The position numbers and the translations under genes are program-made. Positions 46,085 to 58,724 of a stretch of DNA of 64,000 nucleotides are shown here, piece by piece. Every line of letters starts with the position of its first letter. Within the stretch, counting starts at the first letter, position 1. Source of the DNA: Paracoccus isoporae (GTDB lineage: Bacteria > Pseudomonadota > Alphaproteobacteria > Rhodobacterales > Rhodobacteraceae); NCBI RefSeq assembly GCF_900101865.1, contig NZ_FNAH01000001.1, forward strand, positions 372,001 to 436,000, read 5' to 3'. Under the pieces are notes generated by a model that was not told where the DNA came from, did no database searches, and was given only the letters and a program-made list of their open reading frames with translations.

Positions 46085-47404
46085 CTATCCGAGCAGCCGC
46101 ACCAGCATCAGCGAAATACCCGGCACCATCACCAATGCCGCGATGCGGATGAAGTCGCTGATCAGGAACGGCAACACGCCGCGGAAGCTCTCGATCATCG
46201 GCACGTCGCGGGCCATGCCGTTGATGACGAAGACATTCATCCCGACGGGCGGCGTAATCAGCCCGACCTCGACCACCACCACGGCAAGGATGCCGAACCA
46301 GATCAGCGTATCCTCGCGCCCCATGCCGAAATCGAGCCCGGCGATGATCGGATAAAAGATCGGCACGGTCAGCAGCAGCATGGACATCGAATCCATCACG
46401 CAGCCCATCAGCAGATACAGAAGCAGGATCGCCAGCAGGATCAGCATGGGCGACAGCCCGCTGTCCACGATGGCCTGGGCGGCCAGCATCGGCGTCTGGG
46501 TGGCTGACAGGAAGGCGTTGAACATCTCCGCCCCCAGCATGATCAGGAAGATCATCGCCGTTGTCTTGGCCGTGCCCTGAAGGCAGTCGAGCAGACCGCG
46601 CAGGCGAAGCCCGCCATGCAGCACCGCCAGAACGAAGGTGCCGAACGCGCCGATGGCCGCGCCCTCTGTGGGCGTGAACCAGCCCCGATACATGCCGACG
46701 ATTACCAGCAGGAAAATCAGCGCGATGGACCAGGTTTCGCGGATGGCCTGGAATTTCTCGGCCCGCGTGGCGGGTTCTGCCGCCGGCCCGGCCTCCGGGT
46801 TGCGGCGCACGAACCAGGCGATCGCCAGCATGTAACCGAGCGCGGCCAGAATGCCCGGCACCATCGCCGCGACGAACATCTTGCCGATGCTCTGCTCGGT
46901 CATCAGCGCGTAGAGGACCAGAATGACCGAAGGCGGGATCAGGATGCCCAGCGTCCCGCCCGCCGCGACAGAGCCGGTGGACAGCGCCCCGGAATAGCCG
47001 TAGCGCCGCATCTCCGGCAGGGCCACCTGCCCCATCGTCGCCGCCGTCGCCAGCGACGATCCGCAGATCGCCCCGAAGGCCGCACTGCCGCCGATCGTCG
47101 CCATGGCCAGCCCGCCCCGCAGCCGGCCCAGAAACGCTGCCGCCGCGCGATACAGCGCCCGGCTCATCCCGGCATGGGTGGCGAATTCGCCCATCAGCAC
47201 GAAAAGCGGGATGACCGACAGCGAATAGCTGGAGAACTGGTAGAAGGTGTTGGTCTTCAAATAGGCCAGAAGCGGCACCGTGCCGTTGACCAGCCAATAC
47301 CCCCCGATCCCGGTGCTCAGCATCGCGACCGCAATCGGCACGCGCACCGCCATCAGCGCCAGAAGCACCGCGAAACCCGTCAGCCCGGCGGCGATCCCGG
47401 TCAT
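46085..47404 (-). CDS. dctM: TRAP transporter large permease of the pob-pca operon
   Basis: Large membrane subunit (DctM) of a TRAP importer, 439 residues with about 12 hydrophobic segments. IPLFVLMGEFATHAGMSRALYRAAAAFLGRLRGGLAMATIGGSAAFGAICGSSLATAATM (about 60-120) and GILIPPSVILVLYALMTEQSIGKMF are diagnostic. The ATG overlaps the DctQ stop by 4 nt. It is the last gene of the 4-hydroxybenzoate/protocatechuate operon, so the cargo is probably an aromatic acid. The frame open further upstream is a shadow of dctQ. Confidence 0.93.
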   Translation of the reverse strand: MTGIAAGLTGFAVLLALMAVRVPIAVAMLSTGIGGYWLVNGTVPLLAYLKTNTFYQFSSYSLSVIPLFVLMGEFATHAGMSRALYRAAAAFLGRLRGGLAMATIGGSAAFGAICGSSLATAATMGQVALPEMRRYGYSGALSTGSVAAGGTLGILIPPSVILVLYALMTEQSIGKMFVAAMVPGILAALGYMLAIAWFVRRNPEAGPAAEPATRAEKFQAIRETWSIALIFLLVIVGMYRGWFTPTEGAAIGAFGTFVLAVLHGGLRLRGLLDCLQGTAKTTAMIFLIMLGAEMFNAFLSATQTPMLAAQAIVDSGLSPMLILLAILLLYLLMGCVMDSMSMLLLTVPIFYPIIAGLDFGMGREDTLIWFGILAVVVVEVGLITPPVGMNVFVINGMARDVPMIESFRGVLPFLISDFIRIAALVMVPGISLMLVRLLG

Positions 47405-47922
47405 GCGCGGGCCGCCCGGACATGGCCGATCATGGTGTAGAACGTCGCCAGGATCAGAAGCGCGAAGGCCGGCAGCATCAGCGCCGCGCTGATCCAGACC
47501 GGCAGGCGCAGCACCATGGATTGCTCGCCATAGCCATAGAATTCGGTGACGCCGTGCCACATGCGCCAGGTCAGCAGAACGCCGATCAGCAGATAAAGAA
47601 GATCGCCCACCGCCTCCAGCATGTGGTTCAGCCGCGGCCCGGCCCGCATGGTGAAGAAATCCACCAGCACATTGCCGCCGCTGATCTGGCACCAGGGCAG
47701 GAAGCAGGCGATGAGGATGGCCGAACCCAGCTCGACCAATTCAAAATCGCCGGGGATGGGGGCGCCGAACAGGCTGCGCCGGGTGACGCTGATGACGGTC
47801 ATCAGCATCATCGCCATCAGCACCAGCCCGCCGATCCCGGCAAGCCAGCGGCACATCGCCACCAGCCAGCCCGGAACCTCGACCTCATGGGCCTGTTCGG
47901 TCTGCAGATCGGCATCGGCCAT
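47401..47922 (-). CDS. dctQ: TRAP transporter small permease of the pob-pca operon
   Basis: DctQ-type subunit, 173 residues with four membrane segments (about 20-45, 58-80, 100-122, 143-165). LMTVISVTRRSLFGAPIPGDFELVELGSAILIACFLPWCQISGGNVLVDFFT is the family core. It lies 46 nt after dctP and overlaps dctM by 4 nt. Confidence 0.92.
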   Translation of the reverse strand: MADADLQTEQAHEVEVPGWLVAMCRWLAGIGGLVLMAMMLMTVISVTRRSLFGAPIPGDFELVELGSAILIACFLPWCQISGGNVLVDFFTMRAGPRLNHMLEAVGDLLYLLIGVLLTWRMWHGVTEFYGYGEQSMVLRLPVWISAALMLPAFALLILATFYTMIGHVRAARA

Positions 47923-47968
47923 CGTCGCCCCCTTCTCCTTTTACCTCACCCTGAACCGCCGACGCGGA

Positions 47969-49015
47969 TCACTCCGCCGCGGCCGCTTCGCTTTCGGCAT
48001 TCGCCGCCTCCAGCATGGCGCGCGCGTCGTCCAGCATGGCCTGACCGTCATGGCCGGCATCGTCCATCGCCTGAACCCAGGCATCGACGACCGGCTGCGT
48101 CGCCTCCCTCCACGGTCCCAGATCCTCCTCCGGGATCACGGTGATCGCGGCCCCGGCATCGACATATTTCTGACGCTCCGCCTCTTCGGCGGCGTCGAAG
48201 GCCGCGCCGGCCAGTTCGGCCAGGGCGGCACCGGAATTCTCGTCGATCACCTGCTTCAGATCGTCGGGCAGCCCGTCATATTTCGCCTGGTTCATCACCA
48301 GGGCCATGACGGAGTTGGCGATCCCGCCATTCTCGGTGCCGAGTTCGGTATGGCCATCGGTCACATCCTCGATGCGCAGCGACCCCACGACCTCCCACGG
48401 AATCACCGCCCCGTCGATCACGCCGGTGGTCAGCGATTGCGCGACCTCGGGCACCGGCATCCCGACCGCCGTCGCGCCAAGCGCGTTGAGCCCGTCCGTC
48501 ATCGCGCGCGAGGGCGCGCGGATCTTCATGCCCGACAGATCCTCAAGCGAGGCGACCTGGGCATCGGCCATGTGAAATTTATAGGCCGACGGCGCGTGGA
48601 TCAGCAGCGGCTTCACGTCACCCAGCTCCTCGCCCAGATATTTGGCCTGGTAATCCTGCAATGCCAGCGTCGTGGCGGTGGCCGTGGTGGACATGAAAGG
48701 CAGTTCGAACACCTCGGCTATCGGGAAGCGGCCGGGCGTGTAACCCAGCAGCGTCCAGGCAATATCCACCACGCCGTCGCGCGCCTGATCGAAGAGCTGC
48801 GGCGGCTTGCCGCCAAGCTGCATCGAGGGGTAGAGCTGCACGTCGATGCGCCCGTCCGACTCCTCCTCGACCATCTGTTCCCAGGGTGCCAGCACGTCGG
48901 CATGCATCGGCGCGTCAGCCGACAGGAAATGATGCACGCGCAGCGTCACCTCCTGCGTGAAACCGGGCGCGGCAGATGCGGCGAATACGGTGGCGGTCAG
49001 CAGAATTCTTCTCAT
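47969..49015 (-). CDS. dctP: TRAP transporter periplasmic binding protein of the pob-pca operon
   Basis: DctP-type binding protein, 348 residues. Signal peptide MRRILLTATVFAASAAPGFT, then QEVTLRVHHFLSADAPMHADVLAPWEQMVEEESDGRIDVQLYPSMQLGG. The ligand-binding Arg is in the KIRAPSRAMTDGLNALGATAVGMPVPEV stretch (family KIRxP motif). The ATG overlaps the pcaB stop (ATGA) and has its own GGAGG 8 nt upstream inside pcaB. Linkage to pca genes suggests 4-hydroxybenzoate, protocatechuate or a related aromatic acid as ligand; the Ala/Glu-rich C-terminal tail is unremarkable. Confidence 0.93.
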   Translation of the reverse strand: MRRILLTATVFAASAAPGFTQEVTLRVHHFLSADAPMHADVLAPWEQMVEEESDGRIDVQLYPSMQLGGKPPQLFDQARDGVVDIAWTLLGYTPGRFPIAEVFELPFMSTTATATTLALQDYQAKYLGEELGDVKPLLIHAPSAYKFHMADAQVASLEDLSGMKIRAPSRAMTDGLNALGATAVGMPVPEVAQSLTTGVIDGAVIPWEVVGSLRIEDVTDGHTELGTENGGIANSVMALVMNQAKYDGLPDDLKQVIDENSGAALAELAGAAFDAAEEAERQKYVDAGAAITVIPEEDLGPWREATQPVVDAWVQAMDDAGHDGQAMLDDARAMLEAANAESEAAAAE

Positions 49016-50325
49016 CTTTCTTTCCTCCCTTGAATGGTGATGCTCCGGGCAATGCGCACAGCATCGCCGAGATGGTTCTCCGGCGCCAGCAAACGGGCCC
49101 AATCCCGGTCCGGCACGGATAAGGTCAGCGCGTCGGCCAGCGTCAGCGCCGGTTCGCGTTGCATGGCCTGCAACGCGGCGCCCACGATCGTGAGCGCCTC
49201 GGGACGCGGCATGTCGCGCGACAGAAGAAACCCTGCCGCCTCGGCCATCATCATGCCGCGATCCGCCGCGAGGCCCGCGGCGATGCGCGCAGGGTCCGGC
49301 CGCAATGTCCCGACAAGGCCGCCGGCGATGCACAGCGCCGCCGCCGCGCGTTCCAGCATGTCGGGCAGCACGGCCCATTCGATTTCCAGCGCCGATCCGT
49401 CTCGCTCATGGGCGTGGATCAGCGATTGATGCAATGCGGACACGGACCCGGCATTCAGCCGCGCCAGCGTCACCAAAGTCTCGGCCGCGACCGGGTTCGA
49501 TTTCTGCGGCATAGTGGACGATCCGCCACCCGTGCCCGCCGCGACCGACGCCACCTCGGATTGGGTCAGCAGCACCAGATCCGCGCCGATCTTGCCGAGC
49601 GCGCCCGTCAGCAGCGAAAGCCAGCTCCCAAGCTCCGCAATTGTGTCGCGCGTCGCATGCCAGGGGGTCTCGGTGGCCGCGAGGCCCAGCTCTTCGGCCA
49701 TCGCCTCGCGCAGCTCGGACGCTTTCGGCCCAAGCGCTGCCGAGGTTCCTGCCGCGCCGAACAGCGAGAGGCGGAGAAGCCGGGGCCGCAACTCGGCCAG
49801 CCGCTGCCGCTGCCGCGCCAGTGGCGCGTGCCAGACAGCGATCTTCGCGCCCAGTGTGGTGGGGGCGGCAATCTGAAAGCGCGTATGGGCGGGGATCACC
49901 TGCTCTGCATGGGCCTCCGCCTGCGCGGCGAGGCTGTCGCACAGCGCGTCGAGCCTGGCGTCGAGCAGTGCCGTGGCCTGCTGAAGCTGAAGCGCAAGCG
50001 CCGTATCCACGATGTCCTGCGAGGTGGCGCCGAAATGCACCCAGCCGGCGTTATCCCCCGCCGCCGCTTTGAGGGCGGCGATGACCGGCTGCGCCGCGAT
50101 TCCCGCCTGCGCCACGCCCTCGGCAAGCGCCGCCGGGTCGGGGCGCAGGGTGTCAGCCGCGGCGGCGATGCCCTGCGCCGCCTCCTCCGGGATCATCCCC
50201 AGCCTGGCCTGTCCACGCGCAAGCGTCACCTCCACGCGCAGCATGGCCGAGATCGCGGAGGCATCCCCCATGATCTCCGCCATCTCGGCATCTCCGAGAA
50301 GCTTGCTGAGCAGCGCCGTCACCAT
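49012..50325 (-). CDS. pcaB: 3-carboxy-cis,cis-muconate cycloisomerase
   Basis: Converts 3-carboxy-cis,cis-muconate to 4-carboxymuconolactone in the protocatechuate branch of the beta-ketoadipate pathway. 437 residues of the fumarase/aspartase fold. Signature GGSSTMPQKSNPVAAETLV (active-site loop) and WVHFGATSQDIVDTALALQLQ. The ATG overlaps the stop of the BKACE gene (TGATG); the frame upstream of it is non-coding. It is co-transcribed with pcaDCHG and the TRAP genes. Confidence 0.95.
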   Translation of the reverse strand: MVTALLSKLLGDAEMAEIMGDASAISAMLRVEVTLARGQARLGMIPEEAAQGIAAAADTLRPDPAALAEGVAQAGIAAQPVIAALKAAAGDNAGWVHFGATSQDIVDTALALQLQQATALLDARLDALCDSLAAQAEAHAEQVIPAHTRFQIAAPTTLGAKIAVWHAPLARQRQRLAELRPRLLRLSLFGAAGTSAALGPKASELREAMAEELGLAATETPWHATRDTIAELGSWLSLLTGALGKIGADLVLLTQSEVASVAAGTGGGSSTMPQKSNPVAAETLVTLARLNAGSVSALHQSLIHAHERDGSALEIEWAVLPDMLERAAAALCIAGGLVGTLRPDPARIAAGLAADRGMMMAEAAGFLLSRDMPRPEALTIVGAALQAMQREPALTLADALTLSVPDRDWARLLAPENHLGDAVRIARSITIQGRKER

Positions 50326-51164
50326 CAGGCCGCCCGAAGTCCCAGAATCGTCCGCGCCGTTCGGAGATCGGCCACGGGACGTTCGTATTTCTCGCACAGC
50401 GCCACCGCGCGACGCACGAGCGCGGCATTCGACGGTGCCAGCCGGTCGCGTTCCAGCCTGACATTGTCCTCCAGCCCCGTGCGCGCATGTCCGCCGGACG
50501 AGATCGCCCATTCGTTCAGCACGATCTGGTTCGGGCCGATCCCCGCCGCGCACCAGGGCACATCCTCGCCAAACAGACGCTTTACCGTGTGAATGTAGTA
50601 ATCGAACACGTCGCGGTCGGCGGGCATGGCATTTTTCACCCCCATCACGAACTGCACATAGGGCGTGCCCGCCAGACGACCGTCATCGGCCATGCGCCGC
50701 GCCTGCAGGATATGGGACAGGTCGAACGCCTCGATCTCCGGCTTCACGTCATATCTCAACATCTCGGACGCCAGCCAGTCCACCAGATCAGGCGGGTTCT
50801 CATAGACGCGGCTGGGGAAATTGTTCGATCCGACCGACAGCGAGGCCATGTCCGGTCTGAGCGACAGCATCCCGCCGCGCTCCCGCCCCGCGCCGGAGCG
50901 GCCGCCGGTAGACAACTGGACGATCATGCCGGGGCAGTGTGTCTCCAGCCCTTCCTTGAGCGCCGCGAAACGCTCCGGGTCCGAGGTCGGCTTGCCCGCA
51001 TCGTCGCGCACATGGCAATGCGCGATGGTCGCACCCGCCTCGAACGCCTCCTGCGTGGATTCGATCTGCTCGGCCACGGTGATCGGCACGGCGGGATTGT
51101 TCTGCTTGGTCGGCAGCGAACCGGTGATGGCGACGCAGATGATGCAAGGCTTGTTGTCAGACAT
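50325..51164 (-). CDS. BKACE-family beta-keto acid cleavage enzyme in the pca operon
   Basis: TIM-barrel, zinc-dependent enzyme of the BKACE (3-keto-5-aminohexanoate cleavage, DUF849) family, 279 residues. These enzymes react a beta-keto acid with acetyl-CoA to give acetoacetate and a new acyl-CoA. Zinc ligands are in IAHCHVRDDAGKPTSD (His-x-His); also VQLSTGGRSGAGRERGGML, SLSVGSNNFPSRVYENPPD, and C-terminal EDNVRLERDRLAPSNAALV. It lies between pcaG and pcaB with overlaps on both sides. The operon's end product, beta-ketoadipate, is a plausible substrate. That reaction would give succinyl-CoA plus acetoacetate, bypassing PcaIJ and PcaF, neither of which is in the window. Confidence 0.9.
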   Translation of the reverse strand: MSDNKPCIICVAITGSLPTKQNNPAVPITVAEQIESTQEAFEAGATIAHCHVRDDAGKPTSDPERFAALKEGLETHCPGMIVQLSTGGRSGAGRERGGMLSLRPDMASLSVGSNNFPSRVYENPPDLVDWLASEMLRYDVKPEIEAFDLSHILQARRMADDGRLAGTPYVQFVMGVKNAMPADRDVFDYYIHTVKRLFGEDVPWCAAGIGPNQIVLNEWAISSGGHARTGLEDNVRLERDRLAPSNAALVRRAVALCEKYERPVADLRTARTILGLRAA

Positions 51165-51849
51165 CGAAGAACACCGTTTCCGCGTCGCCCTGCAGGCGGA
51201 TATCGAAGCGATAGACCGGCACGCCGTCGCGGTCGCCGTCACGTCGCGCGATCAGCGTCGCGCGGCGCTGCTTCCATTCGATCAGGTTCAGCACCGGGTC
51301 GGCTGCATTCGCCTCGGCCTCGTCGTCGAAATACATCCGGGTATTGAGCCCGAGATTGATCCCGCGCGCGACGATCCACAGGTTGATATGCGGCGCCATC
51401 GGCGCATGGCTTTCCATGCGGCCCTGCCAGTCAGGATCAGCCGCGCTGACCCGCTCGGACACGCCAGAGGCCAGCTTGACGCGCGACCGCACCGGTCCGG
51501 GCTTGACGGTGTCGAAGCCCCATTCGCCGGTGTCGAAATCGGTGATGACCCGGCCCCAGCCGCGAAACCCGTCCTCGACCGCGCCGCCGCCTTCGGGATG
51601 CGCATAGATGCCGTCGGCATTGGCCTGCCACGCCTCCAGCAGCACATCCTTGACCGGGCTGCCCATGCCGTCGATCACCAGACCTTCGACCCGGATCCTC
51701 TGGCCCTTCGGGTCGGGTCCGGCAATGTCCCAGCCCAGCTCCTCGCGGTAGATGTCGAACCCTGCCGCGCCGGGTGCCAGGCCGATATGGACATAGGGTC
51801 CGGCGGTTTGTGACGCGGTCTCCTTGAGATAGTCGAGCGGTCCGGTCAT
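51157..51849 (-). CDS. pcaG: Protocatechuate 3,4-dioxygenase, alpha subunit
   Basis: Structural subunit of the intradiol dioxygenase that cleaves protocatechuate to 3-carboxy-cis,cis-muconate. 230 residues. TAGPYVHIGLAPGAAG at the N-terminus, VLLEAWQANADGIYAHPEGGG, and HAPMAPHINLWIVARGINLGLNTRMYFDDE. Iron ligands lie in the beta subunit; here only one His remains in the equivalent HINL position. The ATG has GGAGGG 8 nt upstream and lies one base after the pcaH stop. It overlaps BKACE by 8 nt. Confidence 0.95.
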   Translation of the reverse strand: MTGPLDYLKETASQTAGPYVHIGLAPGAAGFDIYREELGWDIAGPDPKGQRIRVEGLVIDGMGSPVKDVLLEAWQANADGIYAHPEGGGAVEDGFRGWGRVITDFDTGEWGFDTVKPGPVRSRVKLASGVSERVSAADPDWQGRMESHAPMAPHINLWIVARGINLGLNTRMYFDDEAEANAADPVLNLIEWKQRRATLIARRDGDRDGVPVYRFDIRLQGDAETVFFDV

Positions 51850-51850
51850 G

Positions 51851-52942
<1,092 letters not shown>

Positions 52943-52950
<8 letters not shown>

Positions 52951-53730
52951 GGCCGATCTCCTTCAGGAAGCGGGTCAGGATGGCGGCGTAGTCGGCGGCA
53001 GCCTCCACGCAGGGCAGATGGCCCGCCCCGGCGATTTCGTCATATCGCGCATCGGGGATCATGTCGGCGGTGGCCCGCACCAGTTCCGGCGGGGTGGAGC
53101 CGTCCAGGCTGCCCGCGATCACCTGCACCGGCAGGCTCAGCGCCGCGGTCTGCTCGCGCAGATCGGCGGCGGCGATGGCCTCGCAGCAGGCGATATACCC
53201 CGCTGCCGGTTGCCGTTCCAGCATGCGCTGCCACATGGCCAGCTCAGCCGTGGCGCGGAATGCGGGCGAAAACCAGCGTTCCATCGTTGGCGCGGCCATC
53301 ACGTCCAGACCGCCCTTTCGGATGCCCGCGATCCGCTCTCTCCACATCGTGGCCGTGCCGATCTTGGCCGCGCTGTTGGAGATCACGAGCGCGCGCAACA
53401 ATTCCGGCCGCCGCGCCGCCAGCTCCTGCCCGATCAGCCCGCCGATGGACAGACCGACAAAGACGGGTTGGCGCAGACCCAGCGTCTCGATCAGACCGGT
53501 GGCGTCATCCGCCAACTGCCCGATGCTGTAGGGCCCGGGCGGCGCTTCGCTCAGCCCGTGTCCCCGCTTATCATAGCGCACCAGCCGCAGACCATCGGGC
53601 AGATGCGGCAGCAGCGCATCCCACAGTCGGAGATCCGTCCCCAGCGAATTGGCGAAGACGACGGCCGACGCGTCCTGCGGCCCCTGATCGGCGACATGCA
53701 GCCCGATCCCGTTTGCGTCGATGATCCTCA

Positions 53731-53731
<1 letters not shown>
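52943..53731 (-). CDS. pcaD: 3-oxoadipate enol-lactonase
   Basis: Alpha/beta hydrolase that opens beta-ketoadipate enol-lactone, 262 residues. FANSLGTDLRLWDALLPHL (oxyanion region), nucleophile Ser in VGLSIGGLIGQELA, acid Asp in AGSLDGSTPPELV, and catalytic His in AGAGHLPCVE. The ATG at 53731 overlaps the pobA stop (TGATG). The order pcaD-C-H-G-B is the same as in rhizobial pca operons regulated by PcaQ. Confidence 0.95.
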
Positions 53732-55908
<2,177 letters not shown>

Positions 55909-55923
55909 CCCGGCGCCGTTCGC

Positions 55924-57186
55924 TCAGAACGGCCGCACCGTCCAGGGCAGCAGGATCACCATCAGGATCACGAGGATCGCCGCCAGGATATAGGGCGCCA
56001 GCAGCCGCGACAGCCGGGTGATCGGGATCTCGCTCAGCGCCGCGCAGATATACAGACCGGTTCCCACCGGCGGGGTCAGCAACCCGAGCACCAGTGTCAT
56101 CGACATCATCACGCCGAACTGGACCGGATCGATGCCGTAATTCGACATCGCCACCGGCAGCAGGATCGGCGTCAGGATGATCAGCGCCGCAATTCCGTCC
56201 AGAAACATGCCGACCACCATCAGCGCGAGCATGATGAGCAGCATGAAGATGGTCGGATCAGCCGTCAGCGAGACGATGAAGGCGGCGACCGCCTGAGGGA
56301 TCTGGTTGAAGGTGAGCACCCAGCCGAACACCTTGGCGGCCATGATGAGGAACAGCACGATGGCCGTATTCGTCACCGTGCGGTCGATGATGCGCGGAAT
56401 TTGGCTGAACCTCATCTCGCGGAACACCGCCACGCCGAAGATCAGCGCCACGACGATGGCCACGGCGGCGCTTTCCGTCGGCGTGAAAATCCCGAGGCTG
56501 ATGCCGCCGATGATCGTCAGCGGGATCAGCAGGGTCGCCAGCCCCGGCAGGCTCGCCTTCAGGCGCGACGTATGCTGCTCGGGTTGCGGCGCGGCATTGC
56601 CGGTGCGGTGCCGGGCAGCCTGCCAGAGCGCGATGCAAAGGATCAGCGCGAAAAGCAGCACACCCGGCACGATCCCGGCCATGAACATGTCGGCAATCGA
56701 GACCTGCGCCAGCACGCCATAGATGATGAACACCATGGAAGGCGGAATGATCGGCCCCAGCAACCCGGCACTCGCGGTGATCGACGCGGCATAGCCGCGA
56801 TCATAGCCGTCCTTCTCCATCTCCGGCACGACGACCCGCGACATGACGGCCATCTGCGCCGTGGCAGACCCCATGATCGCGGCAAGCGCTAGGTTCGAGA
56901 TCAGGTTCACGATGACCAGGTTATGCGGTAGCGACCTGAGCCAGAGACGCGCGGCGATGATGATCCGGCGGGTCAGCCCGCTTTCGTTCATGATCTCGCC
57001 CAGCAGGATGAACAGCGGGATCGCCAGAAGATCGAAGCTCTCGACCGATCCGAAGAGAATCTGCGGCACCGAGTTGAGGATCTGGAGGTTGCCGGTGGTC
57101 AGCACGAAGACGAAGGTCGCCGCCAGCAGCACGAAGGCAATCGGCATCCCGGCCAGCATGAAGGTCAGAAAGGACAGCCCGGTCAT
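55924..57186 (-). CDS. dctM: TRAP transporter large permease of the gentisate operon
   Basis: DctM subunit, 420 residues with about 11-12 membrane segments. IPLFILLGEIMNESGLTRRIIIAARLWLRSLPHNLVIVNLISNLALAAIMGSATAQMAVM and GPIIPPSMVFIIYGVLAQVSIADMFMAGIVPG are typical. The ATG overlaps the dctQ stop by 4 nt. It is last gene of the gentisate operon; it differs in sequence from the pca-linked DctM, so the two systems are not a recent duplication. Confidence 0.93.
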   Translation of the reverse strand: MTGLSFLTFMLAGMPIAFVLLAATFVFVLTTGNLQILNSVPQILFGSVESFDLLAIPLFILLGEIMNESGLTRRIIIAARLWLRSLPHNLVIVNLISNLALAAIMGSATAQMAVMSRVVVPEMEKDGYDRGYAASITASAGLLGPIIPPSMVFIIYGVLAQVSIADMFMAGIVPGVLLFALILCIALWQAARHRTGNAAPQPEQHTSRLKASLPGLATLLIPLTIIGGISLGIFTPTESAAVAIVVALIFGVAVFREMRFSQIPRIIDRTVTNTAIVLFLIMAAKVFGWVLTFNQIPQAVAAFIVSLTADPTIFMLLIMLALMVVGMFLDGIAALIILTPILLPVAMSNYGIDPVQFGVMMSMTLVLGLLTPPVGTGLYICAALSEIPITRLSRLLAPYILAAILVILMVILLPWTVRPF

Positions 57187-57701
57187 ATCTCCGCCTTCCG
57201 CGGGCCGGCCGCCTCGTCTGCGGAACCCTCCGCGACCATTTGCGCAAGCTGGGCCAGCACATGAATCAGTGCGGTTGCGGCAAAGATCGGCACGATCCAG
57301 AAGAACGGCGCTTTCGGCCAGCCGGTGGTGATGATCTGTTCGAACGAAACGGCGGGCGAGCGCACCCAGGTGAGCGAGGTCCACAGCAGCACAGCCAGAA
57401 TTGCCGCCACGATGACGCGGACCGCCAGATCGATGCTGTGCCGGAACGGCCGCGGCAGGTGACCCGTCAACAGCGTGACGCCGATCTGGCTGCGGTCGTG
57501 AATTGTGATCGACGTGGCGGTGAAGGCCAGCCAGACCAGCAGTATGGCGGCCAGTTCCTCGGCGAAAACGATGGGCCGGGTCAACACATAGCGCATTGCG
57601 ACATTCGCGACGATCAGCGTCACGAAAGCCGTCACGAGCAGCCGGCTGGCCCAGCGTTCCACGCGGACCAACCCGTCGGAGATCACCATGAGCCGGCTCA
57701 T
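57183..57701 (-). CDS. dctQ: TRAP transporter small permease of the gentisate operon
   Basis: DctQ subunit, 172 residues with four hydrophobic segments. VTLIVANVAMRYVLTRPIVFAEELAAILLVWLAFTATSITIHDRSQIGV is the family core. Both ends overlap neighbours by 4 nt (dctP stop, dctM start), showing strict translational coupling. Confidence 0.92.
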   Translation of the reverse strand: MSRLMVISDGLVRVERWASRLLVTAFVTLIVANVAMRYVLTRPIVFAEELAAILLVWLAFTATSITIHDRSQIGVTLLTGHLPRPFRHSIDLAVRVIVAAILAVLLWTSLTWVRSPAVSFEQIITTGWPKAPFFWIVPIFAATALIHVLAQLAQMVAEGSADEAAGPRKAEI

Positions 57702-58696
57702 TCTCCCTCGACTTCAGCCAGGAAGGTCTGGATGATCGGATCGCCCGCGAAGCTGTCGCGCACCGCCTGGTTGGCCTCGGCAAAAAGATCCGCGCCGTCG
57801 TCTATGGTCACGATGTCCAGCTTGCCCTGCAGCGCCGCCAGATTGAACCGCTCGGCCGCGATCTGCTGCTCGGTGCCCCAGGCGAGCGCCTCGCGTGCGA
57901 CGTCCAGGTAAGCGGTCTGGTTTTCGTCCGACAGCGATTCCCAGGTCGTCCGGTTGACCACCAGAACCGCCGGGAAGGGCATGTGGTTGGTAATCGTCAG
58001 ACCATCCGCAACCTCGTCGAATTTCAGCCCGACCAGGGCATCGAGGTCAATATCGATCCCGTCGAGCAGACCGCTTTGAAGCCCCTGATAGACCTCGGTC
58101 AGATTGACCGGGGTCGGGACCGCGCCGATGGCCTCCCACCACGTCTTCATCGCCGGGAAAGGAACGATCCGCATCTTCTTGCGGGAAAGATCCCCCGGAC
58201 CGGCGGCCGCTGCGCCCTTCATCAGGATGTGGCGCTGCCCGGCGAAGGTGAAGCCCAGCCCGATCAGCCCGGCCTGGTCCAGTTGCGCCAGCATATGCCG
58301 TGCGCCGTTCGTATCGGCGGCCGCCGCCGCGGCGGACACGTCCGCGAACAGATATGGCGTGAACCAGCCCTGCATCGCGGGGGCGCGCAGGCTGGTGATC
58401 GCGGCGGTCATCAGCCCGCTATCCAGAAGCCCGCTGGACATTTGCTGGAACATCTCCTGCTCCACGCCCAACTGCCCGCCGGGAAAGATCGCGATGCTCA
58501 GCTCGCCACCCGTGGCGGCCGGCAGCTTCTCGGCCATGCGCTGCGCCACCTTGGTCCAGACATGGGTGGGCGGGGTAATCAGCCCCATCCGCAATTCCCG
58601 CGCCGCCGCATCCTGCGCGATCCCGGCCGAGAACAGCGCCGTTACAGACAGAGCCGCGCCGATGATGGCGCTGCGGGTCAGTTTGGTGATCGACAT
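57698..58696 (-). CDS. dctP: TRAP transporter periplasmic binding protein of the gentisate operon
   Basis: DctP-type protein, 332 residues. Signal peptide MSITKLTRSAIIGAALSVTALFSAGIA, then RELRMGLITPPTHVWTKVAQRMAEKL. The KMRIVPFPAMKTWWEAIGAVPTPVNLTEVYQGLQSGLLDG stretch contains the conserved ligand-binding Arg and the TEVYxALQxGxxDG motif. GGAGG lies 6 nt before the ATG. Linkage to gentisate genes suggests gentisate, 3-hydroxybenzoate or salicylate as cargo. Confidence 0.93.
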   Translation of the reverse strand: MSITKLTRSAIIGAALSVTALFSAGIAQDAAARELRMGLITPPTHVWTKVAQRMAEKLPAATGGELSIAIFPGGQLGVEQEMFQQMSSGLLDSGLMTAAITSLRAPAMQGWFTPYLFADVSAAAAAADTNGARHMLAQLDQAGLIGLGFTFAGQRHILMKGAAAAGPGDLSRKKMRIVPFPAMKTWWEAIGAVPTPVNLTEVYQGLQSGLLDGIDIDLDALVGLKFDEVADGLTITNHMPFPAVLVVNRTTWESLSDENQTAYLDVAREALAWGTEQQIAAERFNLAALQGKLDIVTIDDGADLFAEANQAVRDSFAGDPIIQTFLAEVEGE

Positions 58697-58724
58697 GCGT
58701 ATCCTCCATGTGTGTCGATGCGTC

